DNA of 64,000 nt from Penium margaritaceum (Eukaryota > Streptophyta > Zygnematophyceae > Desmidiales > Peniaceae), in assembly GCA_023375785.1 (NCBI GenBank), contig SZWC01001554.1, forward strand, positions 20,073-84,072, in the 5' to 3' direction. This document shows positions 45,661 through 56,495 of this stretch, piece by piece (position 1 is the first letter of the stretch; each line of letters opens with the position of its first letter). The notes beneath the pieces were generated by a model. The model saw only the letters and a list, made by a program, of their open reading frames with translations, did not search any database and was not told the origin of the DNA. Both the position numbers and the translations under genes were made by a program.

Positions 45661-45665
45661 GTCCA

Positions 45666-45864
45666 CGTGCTAGAAAAAAACTACATGAGGTCCCAAGCAA
45701 CGTCGAGAGCTCTGGGTCGGTCGTCGGTCAGCTGCAAGCTGGTAGTCCACCACCAGACGATGCACCGGTACCACCTTAGTCCGCATCAGGGATCTGCACG
45801 GGCATGGACACGGCCGAGTGGTCACAGTAGACTGTACAGGTTGACAGGAACATCACAAATCACA
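45666..45864 (-). repeat. Copia-3 5' LTR, outer segment
   Basis: It resumes the Copia-3 LTR after the Gypsy-1 target duplication (GTCCA 45661-45665) and ends CACAAATCACA, the same terminus as the 3' LTR at 22220. Confidence 0.92.
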
Positions 45865-46008
45865 AGATCGTGATCTTGCCGCGCGCCCACCTTCATCTTG
45901 CTCAGCGGCCCAACAACCCACCCTTCAAGCCCTCTTAGAATTCATACCCCTCTCTAGGAAGCACATTGTTGCTCTAAAAGATTCCTTCCCTCTTGCAAAT
46001 TCCCACAC
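45865..46008 (+). other. Coding-like stretch right of Copia-3
   Basis: A frame open from 45866 to about 46013 (48 codons) contains SAAQQPTLQALLEFIPLSRK. It is in a different register from the following frame at 46009. It could be an exon or an older repeat. Unrecognised. Confidence 0.25.
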
Positions 46009-46377
46009 TTGAGACTTGAACAAACAAAAGAAGTTATAGGCTTACCGATCAAACTACTCTTTCACTTCCCTTGTCCATCACTCTCGTCGGTCGTCCCTCT
46101 AGAGGTGGGCCGTATCATGTTCACTCTTCGCACCCACCCATGGGCCAGAGCATTGCATCTTTATGGTGAAGTCCTCGCGCAAGTCTCCAATTATTTACAA
46201 GATGGAATGATAGGCCTACCAGATCGCCTCATCATCCCATCTTATAGGTTCTCGCATCAACTCCTTCCCTTGACCAAGATGTACCGCAGTATCCTTGAGC
46301 GACACAACCCCAAACCATCTTACGAGAAAAAATGGACTGAAGAATTTCCCGCTTTACTTGGTGCAAGCCCAAATTGA
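46009..46377 (+). CDS. Unrecognised reading frame, cut by a MITE at its end
   Basis: A 122-codon open frame with VGRIMFTLRTHPWARALHL and KMYRSILERHNPKPSYEKK, giving a natural amino-acid mix. A stop falls just inside the 538-bp MITE that begins at 46367. After the MITE and its second target copy, the same register reads on from 46914 (NTLTFTLHLEFQSWGL) to 47179. Before the MITE inserted, the frame was therefore probably longer by some 88 codons. There is no clear ATG at its start (TTG at 46009). The protein family is not recognised. It may be a host gene remnant or an old non-LTR element. Confidence 0.4.
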   Translation: MRLEQTKEVIGLPIKLLFHFPCPSLSSVVPLEVGRIMFTLRTHPWARALHLYGEVLAQVSNYLQDGMIGLPDRLIIPSYRFSHQLLPLTKMYRSILERHNPKPSYEKKWTEEFPALLGASPN

Positions 46378-46904
46378 CCTCGGGGCCCTGGTTTACCAAG
46401 AAACCTGATGCGAGGACCAGCATTTCCGGATCCATTAGTGACGAAGTCCGCATTCGGGCAGTGACTAACGCGAGAGCCCTGCGTATTGCCTCGCGCTTTG
46501 CAATGGCAGGTTGATGAGCCGGTCCCTGGTTCCCCGCCGTCAGTGGAAGGTTGCGGTCGATTGCATCCTGTCTAGTTGTTGTGCAGCTAACTGCTCATAA
46601 AGTTTTAATTCACAAACCAGAGAAAACAACTGGGTTTGCAGATCAAACATAATTTTGTCGACTTTGTCACATTGACTTGGCTTTCGCTCTCTTCGGTCAA
46701 GGGCTTGTGTCGACCCTTGACGCGACCGGGTCGCGATTCTGAAAAGCAGGATCCCTTTCGAAAGGCCATGTCATCGCCGAGATAAGACTGCAGGGCCTCA
46801 CGGTTGGTGAGATCGGCTGTCAGGGCCCGTTCGTTGACGGAGGAGTGAAACGGGCTTCCTAATCGAGCCGCTAGACAAACCCAGGCCCTGAGGTCGAATT
46901 GACC
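46367..46904. mobile_element. Mutator-like MITE with 9-bp target duplication (538 bp)
   Basis: Perfect 9-bp direct repeats TTGGTGCAA at 46358-46366 and 46905-46913 flank it (10 bp if the preceding C is counted). Terminal inverted repeats of about 28 bp start GCCCAAATTGACCTC on the left and GGTCAATTCGACCTC on the right (minus strand) and share GGGCC and TGG(G)TTT further in. Beyond the termini the two arms are still loosely similar for about 150 bp, so it is foldback-like. A 9-bp duplication is the mark of Mutator superfamily transposition. No transposase is present, so it is non-autonomous. Confidence 0.72.
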
Positions 46905-46913
46905 TTGGTGCAA
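46605..46913 (-). other. Coding-like frame within the MITE right arm
   Basis: A 102-residue open frame with SSVNERALTADLTNREALQ. The left arm in plus orientation gives a related peptide (RIRAVTNARALRIASRFAM), so the arms seem to derive from one sequence that was duplicated in inverted form. No function is assigned. A captured gene piece, as in Pack-type Mutator elements, is possible. Confidence 0.3.
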
Positions 46914-46947
46914 ACACCTTGACCTTTACCCTCCATCTTGAATTTCA

Positions 46948-47125
46948 AAGTTGGGGGTTGGATTCAACCCCTGGGCTTCTTTGGCGCCGAGGTAGTCTCC
47001 CCCCCCCATCCCTTCCCCCTCCTTTTTTGAACGTGGTTGTAACCGCTAGAGCGGGAGGGGGGGGGGGTGCGGGGGTCTACCAGACACCAAAACAAGCCTG
47101 GGGATTGAACCTCGCCACCCAAGCA
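46948..47125. repeat. Inverted repeat with G/C-run core
   Basis: Arms at about 46948-47010 and 47060-47125 pair over roughly 60 bases (GATTCAACCCCTGGGCTT with its counterpart, GGTAG then C-runs). The right arm on the minus strand includes GGTTCAATCCCC, which fits the B-box of tRNA-derived SINEs, but a matching A-box is not convincing. Homopolymer runs at 46989-46998 and 47057-47067 sit in the arms. Confidence 0.55.
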
Positions 47126-47416
47126 ACTGCAGATAGTACAATCTTGGGTGGTTCCACCAACGGTGGAAATTGGGAGTGAGTTGGATTATTGTGTTGATAA
47201 CGTCTTCCCTTGCTGTGCATAAGAAAGGGGCATGGAAGAGTGCGGAGTGTAGGGCTTGAATGGTCTTTTTCTTTGTTCTACTGTCGGTTCGGGAGTGAAT
47301 ATGTAGGATGGCATGGTTGAGATTGTCTTGGATGTTTTCGGGGATAGGAGGCAGGGGGCTAGCTCGGAGGTTGGATTTGCCCAACGTTCTTGCCAAATTT
47401 GGTGGAGGATAGTGGC

Positions 47417-47454
<38 letters not shown>

Positions 47455-47561
47455 CCCCCAGACCGCGTTAAGATCAGGGGTAAAACAAAATCCAGAAGGT
47501 TTGTGATCAGCCTGCACTCCATTTCTAACGTTCGTAACGTGCTGGTTGTCATCAACGTCAC
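47046..47561 (-). CDS. Unrecognised minus-strand reading frame across the poly-C tract
   Basis: A 171-codon open frame with a natural-looking middle (QDNLNHAILHIHSRTDSRTK, ALHSALFHAPFLCTARED). It is broken up by a homopolymer-encoded poly-Gly stretch at 47420-47459. The homopolymer makes the frame relation across it unreliable. No family is recognised. It opposes the plus-strand frame at 46914-47179, so at most one of the two is likely to be real there. Confidence 0.25.
47420..47459. repeat. Poly-C tract (32 C, then T and 7 C)
   Basis: An uninterrupted run of C from 47420 to 47451. It can form i-motif or G-quadruplex structures. Length is probably unreliable in any assembly. Confidence 0.9.
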
Positions 47562-47779
47562 GCATAGGCATCATTCCAAGGATCGCTGGATCGCCAGGCG
47601 AAAAGGCGGCCAGACGGCACCCGAACCCCCTGCCAAGTCATGACCAAGAGTCAACAGTGAAAAAGCGCGGCAGGGCTCCTCATTGGCCAGTTCTGCATGA
47701 AACAGCGCGGGTGTCTCATCCTCCTTGCTTTGCGTATGGCTGTCCCGTTCAAGGCACTGGCGGATAGATGAACGCCGTG

Positions 47780-48362
47780 GCTGGAAACTCCCCACTTCGG
47801 CTCCCGAATAAGGATCATTCGGACAGCATGACTGAGTTCAGAGAAAATTGGACTAACAGAGTGAATGGAAGGTATAGAAGGCTCAATCAACCGGACTGCT
47901 GCTCGATGGCTGCTAATTCTTCAGTTCCATAACACACTTCCATCTACGGTCCGATCGAAATCGGGTAAAGAAATGCCTTTTAAGCTACCTTTATATCCAT
48001 CGACTGACCACGGTAACGGCCTGGATTGTACGTCGGACAACAAGAGCCCAGACACTGGAGAGAATGGACAATGTGTCAAAAACCATGTTCAAGAAGTCTG
48101 ACGTACAATCCTGGCCGTTGTCCTTTTCGATTCACATATAAAAGTGTATACTTAAAGGTAATATTTAGATGCATTTCTATCTGACCGTTGGCGACCGTCT
48201 AGATCCTAGCTTTGTCGAAAAGGAACTTTTACACAATTTAGCAACAGTCCGGTTGGATGATGCTTGATTACGATCCATCCGCTCTCGGAAGTCTCCCAGT
48301 CCTAGCCAAGTCGTGCTGTCCGAGGCCTCCTTATTCGGGAGCCTTAGTAGGGAGTTTCCAGC
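47780..48362. repeat. Long foldback element (583 bp, arms ~260 bp)
   Basis: Arm 1 is 47780-48037 and arm 2 is 48097-48362, with a 59-nt loop. The outer 49 bp pair with about six to eight mismatches (GCTGGAAACTCCC and GGCTCCCGAATAAGG are shared). Next to the loop, CGGCCTGGATTGTACGTC pairs almost fully. Intermediate blocks (CCAACCGGACTG-like; CGGTCxGATxGAAAT) keep order, showing one continuous inverted duplication. No coding sequence and no convincing target duplication are seen. Confidence 0.78.
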
Positions 48363-48546
48363 AACTGCCGAAAAATTGATTTCAACCATGAGTTTGCAAA
48401 CCATAGCCGATGCCAACGACTGTTCAAGACCTCAAAAAGGCGTGGATGCCGACCAAAGGTACCCGGACAGTACCCTCGTCTTCTATTAGTCGTGCCGTGG
48501 TTTGACGAGTAAGGAAGCGGGAAGAGCGCTATTGCGCGACGACATA

Positions 48547-49164
48547 GGGGGTGAACCGGCGCATTGATTTTGCTATTGATTCTATGCTCGCGCCTCTTGG
48601 GTTCGCGGGAGGCGGCGCGGCGAGGGGGTTTGCGAGCTCTCGCAAGACCTTACGATTGCGCCAAAACGCTGTTTCAGAATCATAGGAAAAATCAATCGAC
48701 TCCCGCTGATTCACGTTGATTTTATGGCCCAGGAATCCTAAGTGGCGGGGTTCCCAACGTCTGGGAAACGTCTAAAGTGCGGCGAATGAAAGAATCAAAG
48801 CTAAGACCCACTATCAAAACGTTTATTTGAAAATAAGATCTAAAATATAATTAACGAAATCGTGTCTATCATCTACGGTCGAGGACGACTTTCTATCCTA
48901 TGGGAAGTGGTCGAAATAGGACGTGCCGATTCGTGCTTGACCCGGAAGCGCCCATCGAAGTTGGATTCACGTCCGTAAAATCGGGACGTTCATCCGTCGA
49001 TTTCAGAAGGGGTAAACCCACGAAAATAGCGAAGACGACAGCCAGCTCCCGCTGATTCGAACCCCTTCCCTCTCGATGACAGAATCACAGAAGAATCATT
49101 CTTTACGCGCGAAATCGATGAAACCCTAGAATCAACAGCAAAATCACTGCGCCGGTTCACCCCC
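48547..49164. mobile_element. TIR element / MITE (618 bp) with 36/38 terminal inverted repeats
   Basis: The ends at 48547-48584 and 49127-49164 are 38-bp inverted repeats with two mismatches, starting GGGGGTGAACCGGCGCA. They are flanked by ATA on both sides (48544-48546, 49165-49167), a possible 3-bp target duplication. A short G-rich terminus with a 3-bp duplication fits PIF/Harbinger-like MITEs, but superfamily is uncertain. Internal direct words (CTCCCGCTGATTC near 48703 and 49053; CAGAATCA near 48674 and 49080) recur. No transposase. Confidence 0.75.
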
Positions 49165-49361
49165 ATAGCCGACTCAAGAAAATAAACAATCTAACTTGGA
49201 CTCGCGATCTTTCAGTCTAGAGCGAAAGACGCATATACCCAGTTTTAGGGCGGAAGACTCATACCCAAGTCGTCGAGCGAAAATAACCTAGCTAAACAGC
49301 TGACGCCGCGACTGTAACACAACAAGATTTTGGAAAACGGAACCTAAAATTTACAGTCAAG

Positions 49362-49400
49362 AAAGACTGTCGCAATCATTACCTGATTGCAACAGTCTTT
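49362..49400. repeat. Hairpin, 17-bp arms, 5-nt loop
   Basis: AAAGACTGTCGCAATCA and its complement at 49384-49400 pair with one mismatch around TTACC. It lies outside the two neighbouring foldback elements. It could be a small terminator-like or sRNA-type stem; no transcript evidence. Confidence 0.75.
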
Positions 49401-49582
49401 CGGACACTGTTCCGCGACCGACACCCTGAGGTCACATCAAGCTTGACGCAAGCGCGTGAAGGAAATAGTGGAAATCGAATCCAAACGACCATCTCGACAG
49501 AAAATACGGTCACGAAGTTTCCACCGTTCTTTCTAACGAAATACATAAATAATTACAAATAATAAACAAATCATAACTTTAT

Positions 49583-49719
49583 AAGGAAACATCAACGTAG
49601 CTTCGAAAGGCGTGGCGAGCCATGACGACTCGGGCGAGGAAAAGACCACTCCGACGAGGAGAACGGTCATTCAGTTTTACAACGCAAACTTTTCCGAGCT
49701 CGCCGAGGCCTTTCGACGC
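49583..49719 (+). CDS. Short coding-like frame without ATG, possible last exon
   Basis: About 44 codons, ending in VIQFYNANFSELAEAFRR and a stop. It contains an acidic/basic stretch (HDDSGEEKTTPTRR). A second frame from ATG 49622 runs on into the pyrimidine belt and looks like chance. The edges of the frame also form an imperfect inverted repeat (CTTCGAAAGGCGTGGCGAG with 49696-49716). Unrecognised. Confidence 0.25.
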
Positions 49720-49749
49720 TAAGTTTGAGCACCTTGCTTTACAACGACC

Positions 49750-50445
49750 GCAAAGCCAACCCATATTCCTAGTCTCTACCTTTCTCCATCCTGGATTCCA
49801 TCCCCCTACCTTTCACCATCTTGATAATCTTGTGCCTTTTCATCTCCTCCTCTCATAATCTCTCTTCCTCTTAACATATTTCTTCCCCTTATTCCATTTT
49901 CTTCCCTCCCATCTTTCTCTCTCCCTTTTATCATCCCTCCATCCCTCCCTCCCATCTATCATTCCTCCATCACTTCCTCTCCCTTCCAACATCCCTCTAT
50001 GTTTCAAACTTTCCAAACTACCAAAAATCCCTCCCTCAATCCTTCACTCCCACCCATGATCTCCACCTCCCTCCCTCTCTAAGTTATGTCATGCATCCCT
50101 CTCACCCATTCTCCCTTGTATAATCCTGCCCTCCCCCGCTCTCCACAAACCTTCATCTACCCTATCTTTCCTCCTCTCCCTCACATTCCCTTTCTTTACC
50201 ACTATCCCTTTTCCCATCCTCCCATGTATCTTAATCTCAAAAACACCATCTCACTTTCTTTCACACTATGTCTCTATCCCTCCCTCTATTGCACCCTTCA
50301 TCCCTCCCTCCCCCTCTCCCTCAACCCATGTTGACCTCCTTTATGTTCTAGTTGAACAGAGGTATTACCTCCTCTTCCTCCAGTTATCCCTCCTCCATCC
50401 CATTCCCCCTCTTACCTCCTCTAAATCTCCCTTTGTATAACCCTC
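49750..50445 (+). repeat. Pyrimidine-rich belt
   Basis: About 700 bp in which the plus strand is overwhelmingly C and T, with many CCCTCC, CATCC and CTCTCC words. It produces Pro/Ser/Leu-rich chance frames. It marks the boundary between the GC-richer element nest and the AT-rich right part, and could adopt triplex (H-DNA) structure. Confidence 0.8.
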
Positions 50446-50935
50446 CATGTCCAACACTTGGCGGTTGATGGAAATTAAAGGTTTTCTTTCCAAAGTTCAC
50501 CTTGGGGGTTTTGCCTTCCGCATCACTCTAGTGCAATTATCATTGATGAAAAACCAAAACGTTTCTTATCAAACAAGGTACCAGGAACTCATTTTTAGGT
50601 TTTACCTAACCTCCTCAAGAGTTACAATAAAATATTTTACACATGAAAATCCTGATCATAAACGATATTCCGATACTTTTGAGTCAAATTTAAACCTAAT
50701 CAAATATGTACTAAGATATTCAAATGATTCCTAATGAGTGTTTCCTACGACACATTAATTGTGATTTTTCAATTGAAATACTTCACGATTAACAATTCCT
50801 TTTTGTGGATTGACAAGAGATAAATACGATATTTTAGATGGTGATGAGGACCTTCCATCCCCTCATTTGTGCACAAATAAATTTTGGAACTAGCCACCCG
50901 TTATCTTTCAACACTCATCTCTTTTTCTCTCTTGC
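50446..50935. other. AT-rich stretch, nothing recognised
   Basis: A 95-codon chance-like frame (50447-50734) is the only long one. It shows no family resemblance. Confidence 0.6.
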
Positions 50936-51115
<180 letters not shown>

Positions 51116-54100
51116 CTCACCCACTACATCCCACATTCATCCCTCGCCTCATATTATGAGGAATACTGAAAAAGTTTAATGAAACGGAATCACATACATA
51201 AGCCGTCAATGCCTTTTTACTGCCACCTACCTTTTAAGGAACAATTGGATGTTAAAATGGCAAGACACTTTTACTTGCAAAGAACCATCACAACGGTTGG
51301 CTATAACACTAAGTAGTGAATACGATCTTAATCCAAATTTAGAATCCTCCACAGAAAAGGTGGGGGCCAAACAAGCCCTCCCATCATACCTTCTACATCA
51401 CTTGTTATGATCAGTCAATGTTCATGAAAATTAAGTGCTAAATGAGAGTACATTCTACACATTGTGAATGAATTTTGGTAGCCTCATTAGAAAACTAAAA
51501 ACTAATTACATGCATGACAAATTAAGCATAGTTTTATTATAGAAGGCAAAAGGCAATGAACACCCCCCTCCCACATAACCATTGACATTACAACAATGAT
51601 GAATATCACTAACATCCCATGGTCATCTATGTAAGAATGGCATCCTATGTGAACATTGTTTGTTACATCTTACGTGCATGATGTATCCCCGCCATGTTTC
51701 CATTCATGCAGGCGGCCAACTCCTTCCAAAACTCATCTACTTCCCTAATTGGTAACCTAGATTCATGCTTAAGATTTTACCACGTCCATATTATACCCCA
51801 TAAACAGATTACTTTCCAATAACCCAACACCCAAGCATATGATCACCATGTTACTTGAAGAATAAGAGGAAGCATAAGCCATTCTTGAGATAAAAATATA
51901 AGGGCAAATTAAATATTCCTTCTCTTGTGTGTGGATTTAGCAAGGTGATATGGAAGAGGTAATGCACCTTATCAAATAAAGCAAGCAACAAGTGGCTGGT
52001 TCTTAGCCGCATGCATGCGTTAATTGAAATTAAATGTATCCACTTTGCAAGGAGCTATTCTAAACTTGATCTCTTAAAAAAATGTTTCAAATATTAAGTT
52101 TTCACTTGTGTCCAGAATAATTCATGTTTATCGTTTTAAGTATGTACCTTTCATAATGTTTAAACACTTCAACATTTTATTTTGCCTTTCATAGTGAGTC
52201 AATGTATTGGAAAAAAGGTTGAGCATGGAGAACATGTTTTTCCCTTCTCCAAATCGTTCACCTATGAAAGAGGAACTAAAGAATAACACAAAAATGTAAA
52301 CACAAAAGATGTGAAATACATGGAACTACTCAACAAATGTATCACCATATTGTCTATCGTCAATACTAATTCGAACCAATTGTTCATTGTGGGGCCCATT
52401 TACATGCAAAATGTTCATGAACGGAGTTATTCATGATGTTTTAAACTAGTTTTTGTGAGGTCTTAAAAAATGTTTATTGACTAATCAATTTTGAAGAAAG
52501 TTTTCATGTTTTCAAAATCAAAGTAGCTTATTTTATGTATTCATTAGAGATACTACCAAACAATGAAACGTAATATTTTATAATATCTCTTAGAAAACAG
52601 AAAATGTATTTCTATGTGGTTTTGTGAAAAGAGTGCGTATTTTATTAACAATTTCAATAACCACGAATTTCAAATTATGGATTCTAACCGTGTTCTAAAA
52701 GTGTTATATAACTTTTAATTAAGTAACCCCCATGGATTCCCTGTCATGGGGAATCAATTAATTAAGCATGTTATTTGGGTTGTACAAAACAAAATGCTTA
52801 TGGTCACGAATGTGGCATATAACGACAAATATATGTCAATTTTTTCATTTCGTATATTTCACAATTCCAAATGGTTTGGCACGTAAAAACCATGTGTTTT
52901 GGAGATGGTAACTGAGAATGTACATTATTAGTCTACTATAATACATGTTTAGTATATGGATGAATTCCCGTTATCTATATTTTTTTTATTTCTTAACAAT
53001 ACGTTTTCAACAAACCAATCAAGTATCCTATTACGAGTGTTTAAAAAATACTTCTAATTAGGTTTTTCGGAAATCATTTTGAAAAAACTGTGTTTGTTAA
53101 TGAATTTCAACTACCATGATTGGAATACAATGTTTCCTAAGTCGTTAAATTCATCTCCATTAGATGTTATCTTGGTGATTTTGCCACATCGTTCAATCAA
53201 TTCTCATCATCAGAAGCAAAAACGAATCTTAGTTTCCACTAGATCAATCAAATAGGTCATATCCTCACAGTCATTCATGATGTAACAACACCATGATGTT
53301 GAATTTTGTACCATACCACTGAGTATTTTTTCTATCTATGCACCATGTATCTATTTATAATTCATGACCATGTTCTTGGCATACAATTAAAACTAAAATT
53401 TGACAGTGCAAATTTGCAAGAATTTTGAGTTCATCTTGCAAAATGTGTGGAAAAATTCGTTTGATTATAGTAGTGTGGTGGCCAAATGTGACTCAAGATG
53501 TTTTGCATGAGATCCATCAATGGAAGTTGCATCGTTTAATATGACATGAAAAAACAAGAAAGATTATCATTGATGCACCTTCCATGCCATGCAATCTCTA
53601 AGGATGACCAATCGGTCATGCCTTTAACATATCTTTTTCTAGATAAGGATAATGTATTGTCAAAGAAATCATCATGAGGTGGTAGAGTCAGTTAGTAATG
53701 GCTCGTTTCATTTGTGAGGTTTACCTTAAACTTTACAAATGTGTAAAAATTCATACGGTTCATTTTTCTTAGGATAGTAGCTCATGTGATTGTTGATTTT
53801 GTGTGGCAAGGAGGTGGGGCTAGGACCCTTCCTGCTAGGATCTTTGGGTGATAAGCAACGCAACTTGCAAAATAGTAGGGGAAGTGATGGGGACTCTTGA
53901 TTGAAATCTTGATTGACACAAATGATGAGTTTGGTTCATGGAAGAAAATAGGCACTCTGGGCTAGCACAATTTTGGCCCATAGAGGGGCAACGTCTTGTT
54001 AGGCCCTACAAGCAGTCATGGCAAGGGTCTTGGCATAATGTTGAGGTGGAATGGCCTCTAGGGCAGCCTCCACAAAGCGAAGCAAGCATTCTTAGGCTCA

Positions 54101-56410
54101 TATTGGCCTTGAATGAATCTAAAGAAGAGTCTTGGTCTAAGGCTTCAGATTCAAAGGCTTGAGCAGATTTGAGTGCTTACTGAATGTTGAGATGGATATG
54201 AACCGAGAGGAGCTTTACCATCTATACTTGAGGTCCTGGCAAGTTTCCTACCTCAAGCAGAAGCTTCCTTATGGTGGTTCAGGTTTACTCCCTCGTGCTT
54301 CGGCAAGGAAAGGTTTCCTTCAAAAGAAGCTTCTCGTACTTGAGAGGTTCTTTCTAGAACCTTAGTAGGTTTAGGGAGAGGCTTCCTTTTAAAGGAAGTT
54401 TTATCAGGTGTTCAGGTCCAACTTCCCAAGGTGGTTTCTTTCTCTTCAGGAGATTCTATGTGGAAGTAAAACTTGCTACTATGAAGCAACAGGGCCACCA
54501 ATCAAGAGTCTACTGAACCTTTCTATTGGATTATGTAGATGGACTGGCTTAAGCTCCTAGCATGAGGATTATGATGCATTGAAAGCATTATGTTTGGGGT
54601 GCCATGTCGAGTGCCTTGTCAGTTACAGTGCACCCTCATCAGGATAGGTGCATAGTAGTATGGAACGAGTAGTTGCTCTTCTTCCAAGAGCTAGCTAGGG
54701 AGATGCGCAACCCTCTTATGCTACGAGCAATCAGAAGTACACACCTGCCCCTTTAAAATAACTTTTTGCTAGTTGCTATAATTGATGTAGCTTGTACAAG
54801 TGAATATTCCCAGAAGTTAGTGAACCCATGACTTCGAAATAATCTTCATTGTAATCCAAACATTGTGCGGTATTTTATCATTAAGAGCTTCATAAAAGCA
54901 CAACAATTTCTCCACTTAAAATTCATCTGAAGAGAAAGTTTCTACTCATTGGAGTTATCATGCTCATACATGTTCTTATAATTTGTTTCAACCTTTTATG
55001 TCTACACAAGTGGTATGATTGATGAAATTTTATCGCAATAAGGATGTTTTAGTCATTTCATTGATTGTTTTTAGACATGTTAAGGAAGAACTTGATTAAA
55101 ATAACATGATGAGTTCATTCCATACAAAAGGGGAACAAAAGTAGTAGCCATGTCTGTTAAAACACCTTCCACTTTTATGTTCTGAATGTGAACCTCTAGA
55201 AAGATCTATGTGAAATAACATCTCATTTATTCACTTAAATTGATGAAGTAATAAATTGTGAAATAGATAAACATAGATGGAATGCATGGTTTATTACATT
55301 TGTTCTATTCATAGTTTTTCCTTACTGGTTGGCTCATGTCAAAAGAAATCATGCATGGAACCTCAACCTAAAGTTGTTTCATGTTTAATAATTTTGAGGT
55401 TGAGGAAACGTCTTACATGACAAACGTCTATGGAGCATGCACCCACTTTTTTGTTTCATATCTAAATATTGACGCTAATTATTTCTCTTCATCATGATTG
55501 GTTCATAATGGAGATATGAAAATTGGGTATCTACTTTAACAAATTCAATTATCGACCTTGTTTATTGGGGAAGGATACATGCTTGTTGGTTTAATTATCA
55601 ATACTATACTGGCCAGATTTTGCAATATAAATGATTTCTTAAAATCTTTCCCTTGGTAATTAATTCTGCATTTTTTCTTTAGGATTATATAGAAATCAAT
55701 GAACAGAATTACTGTAAGCATTATTGCCTTGGCTAGTAAGTGCATCCCTGCCACTTATTATAAATTTAGAAAAATATTAGTTCAGAATTCAGATTGTATT
55801 CATAAAGATAACCTTTCTTTAGAAACTACATTAATGAAATTCAATAACATTTTAGCTTATTTTATCCTGGAAGTAATTGTAGAAGCTTTGTTACGACCAA
55901 TTGCTTGAGATTTTGGCATCTTATGCATCATGAAGTTTGGGTTATTACATGTAAGGTGATGAAAGGTAATTTGAAGCAAGTAAAATGTTACCACGTGATA
56001 TGAGCAATGTTTAGATAAACAACACAATGTGATTTAATGTAAAAAGTGACTGGACGGCCTCACCACCATGTGAACACTCCTTTCTTAAAAACAAAAAAAA
56101 ATAGCACCAATGTTTTTATGCATAGAATTATTATGTATGTATTTCTTAAACGTTCAGAATCAAGAAAGTGATCATCATACATCATTATCTACATCATGGA
56201 AGCATACATTGTGCAATAGTTTCTTTGAATTTCAAGTAACCATATCAAAGATGTTTGTCTTCTTAAGACCTTCAATGGAGCATGAACTATAATCAATCAT
56301 TTGTTTTCTTTAAGGCTTCTCACTAATAACTCACAAAAGTGAATACTTCTTCCTTCCCTATCTGTCCATATTTTTATTTTTCTCTTTCTCCCTTACTTGC
56401 TCTTTCCTTA
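51116..56410. other. AT-rich stretch without recognisable genes
   Basis: About 5.3 kb, strongly AT-rich with stops in all frames. The only denser patch is 53930-54500, where two short overlapping plus-strand frames occur (WHNVEVEWPLGQPPQ; REELYHLYLRSWQVSY) together with an 18-bp palindrome region CTTCCTTTTAAAGGAAG near 54384. They match no family I know and I do not call a gene. Confidence 0.6.
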
Positions 56411-56418
56411 TCTCTTTA

Positions 56419-56456
<38 letters not shown>

Positions 56457-56462
56457 TCTCTC
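56411..56462. repeat. (TC)n microsatellite, about 50 bp
   Basis: A CT tract with one CTGTCTC interruption, within a pyrimidine-rich neighbourhood (56350-56470). Confidence 0.95.
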
Positions 56463-56495
56463 AATCCTTAGGTTGTATCCTTCAAGTTTCTTCAT

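Larger units (their letters stand above)
21581..45864 (-). mobile_element. Copia-3: Ty1/Copia fossil, its 5' LTR split by nested Gypsy elements
   Basis: Same family as Copia-1 and same strand. Own sequence is 21581-28720 plus 45666-45864. Order from right to left: split 5' LTR, primer-binding site, leader, gag, protease, integrase, hinge, reverse transcriptase, RNase H, polypurine tract and 3' LTR. LTR divergence is about 12% by hand count over the first 430 bp, so it is the oldest dated element here. That agrees with its being the target of Gypsy-1. The coding part is heavily decayed, with fifteen or more breaks. No target duplication is recognisable (left flank TTGGTG, right flank AGATCG). 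Confidence 0.9.

Noticed and set aside
47090-47125. tRNA-derived SINE on the minus strand (GGTTCAATCCCC)
   Set aside because: The B-box fits, but the A-box spacing is poor and the word is part of a local inverted repeat. Kept only as a remark.
999-49400. CRISPR array or bacterial operon
   Set aside because: The hairpins are unique in sequence, not regularly spaced direct repeats, and the whole context is eukaryotic retroelements.
53938-54365. Two short plus-strand frames as a gene
   Set aside because: They overlap in different registers, match no family and have no splice or start support.
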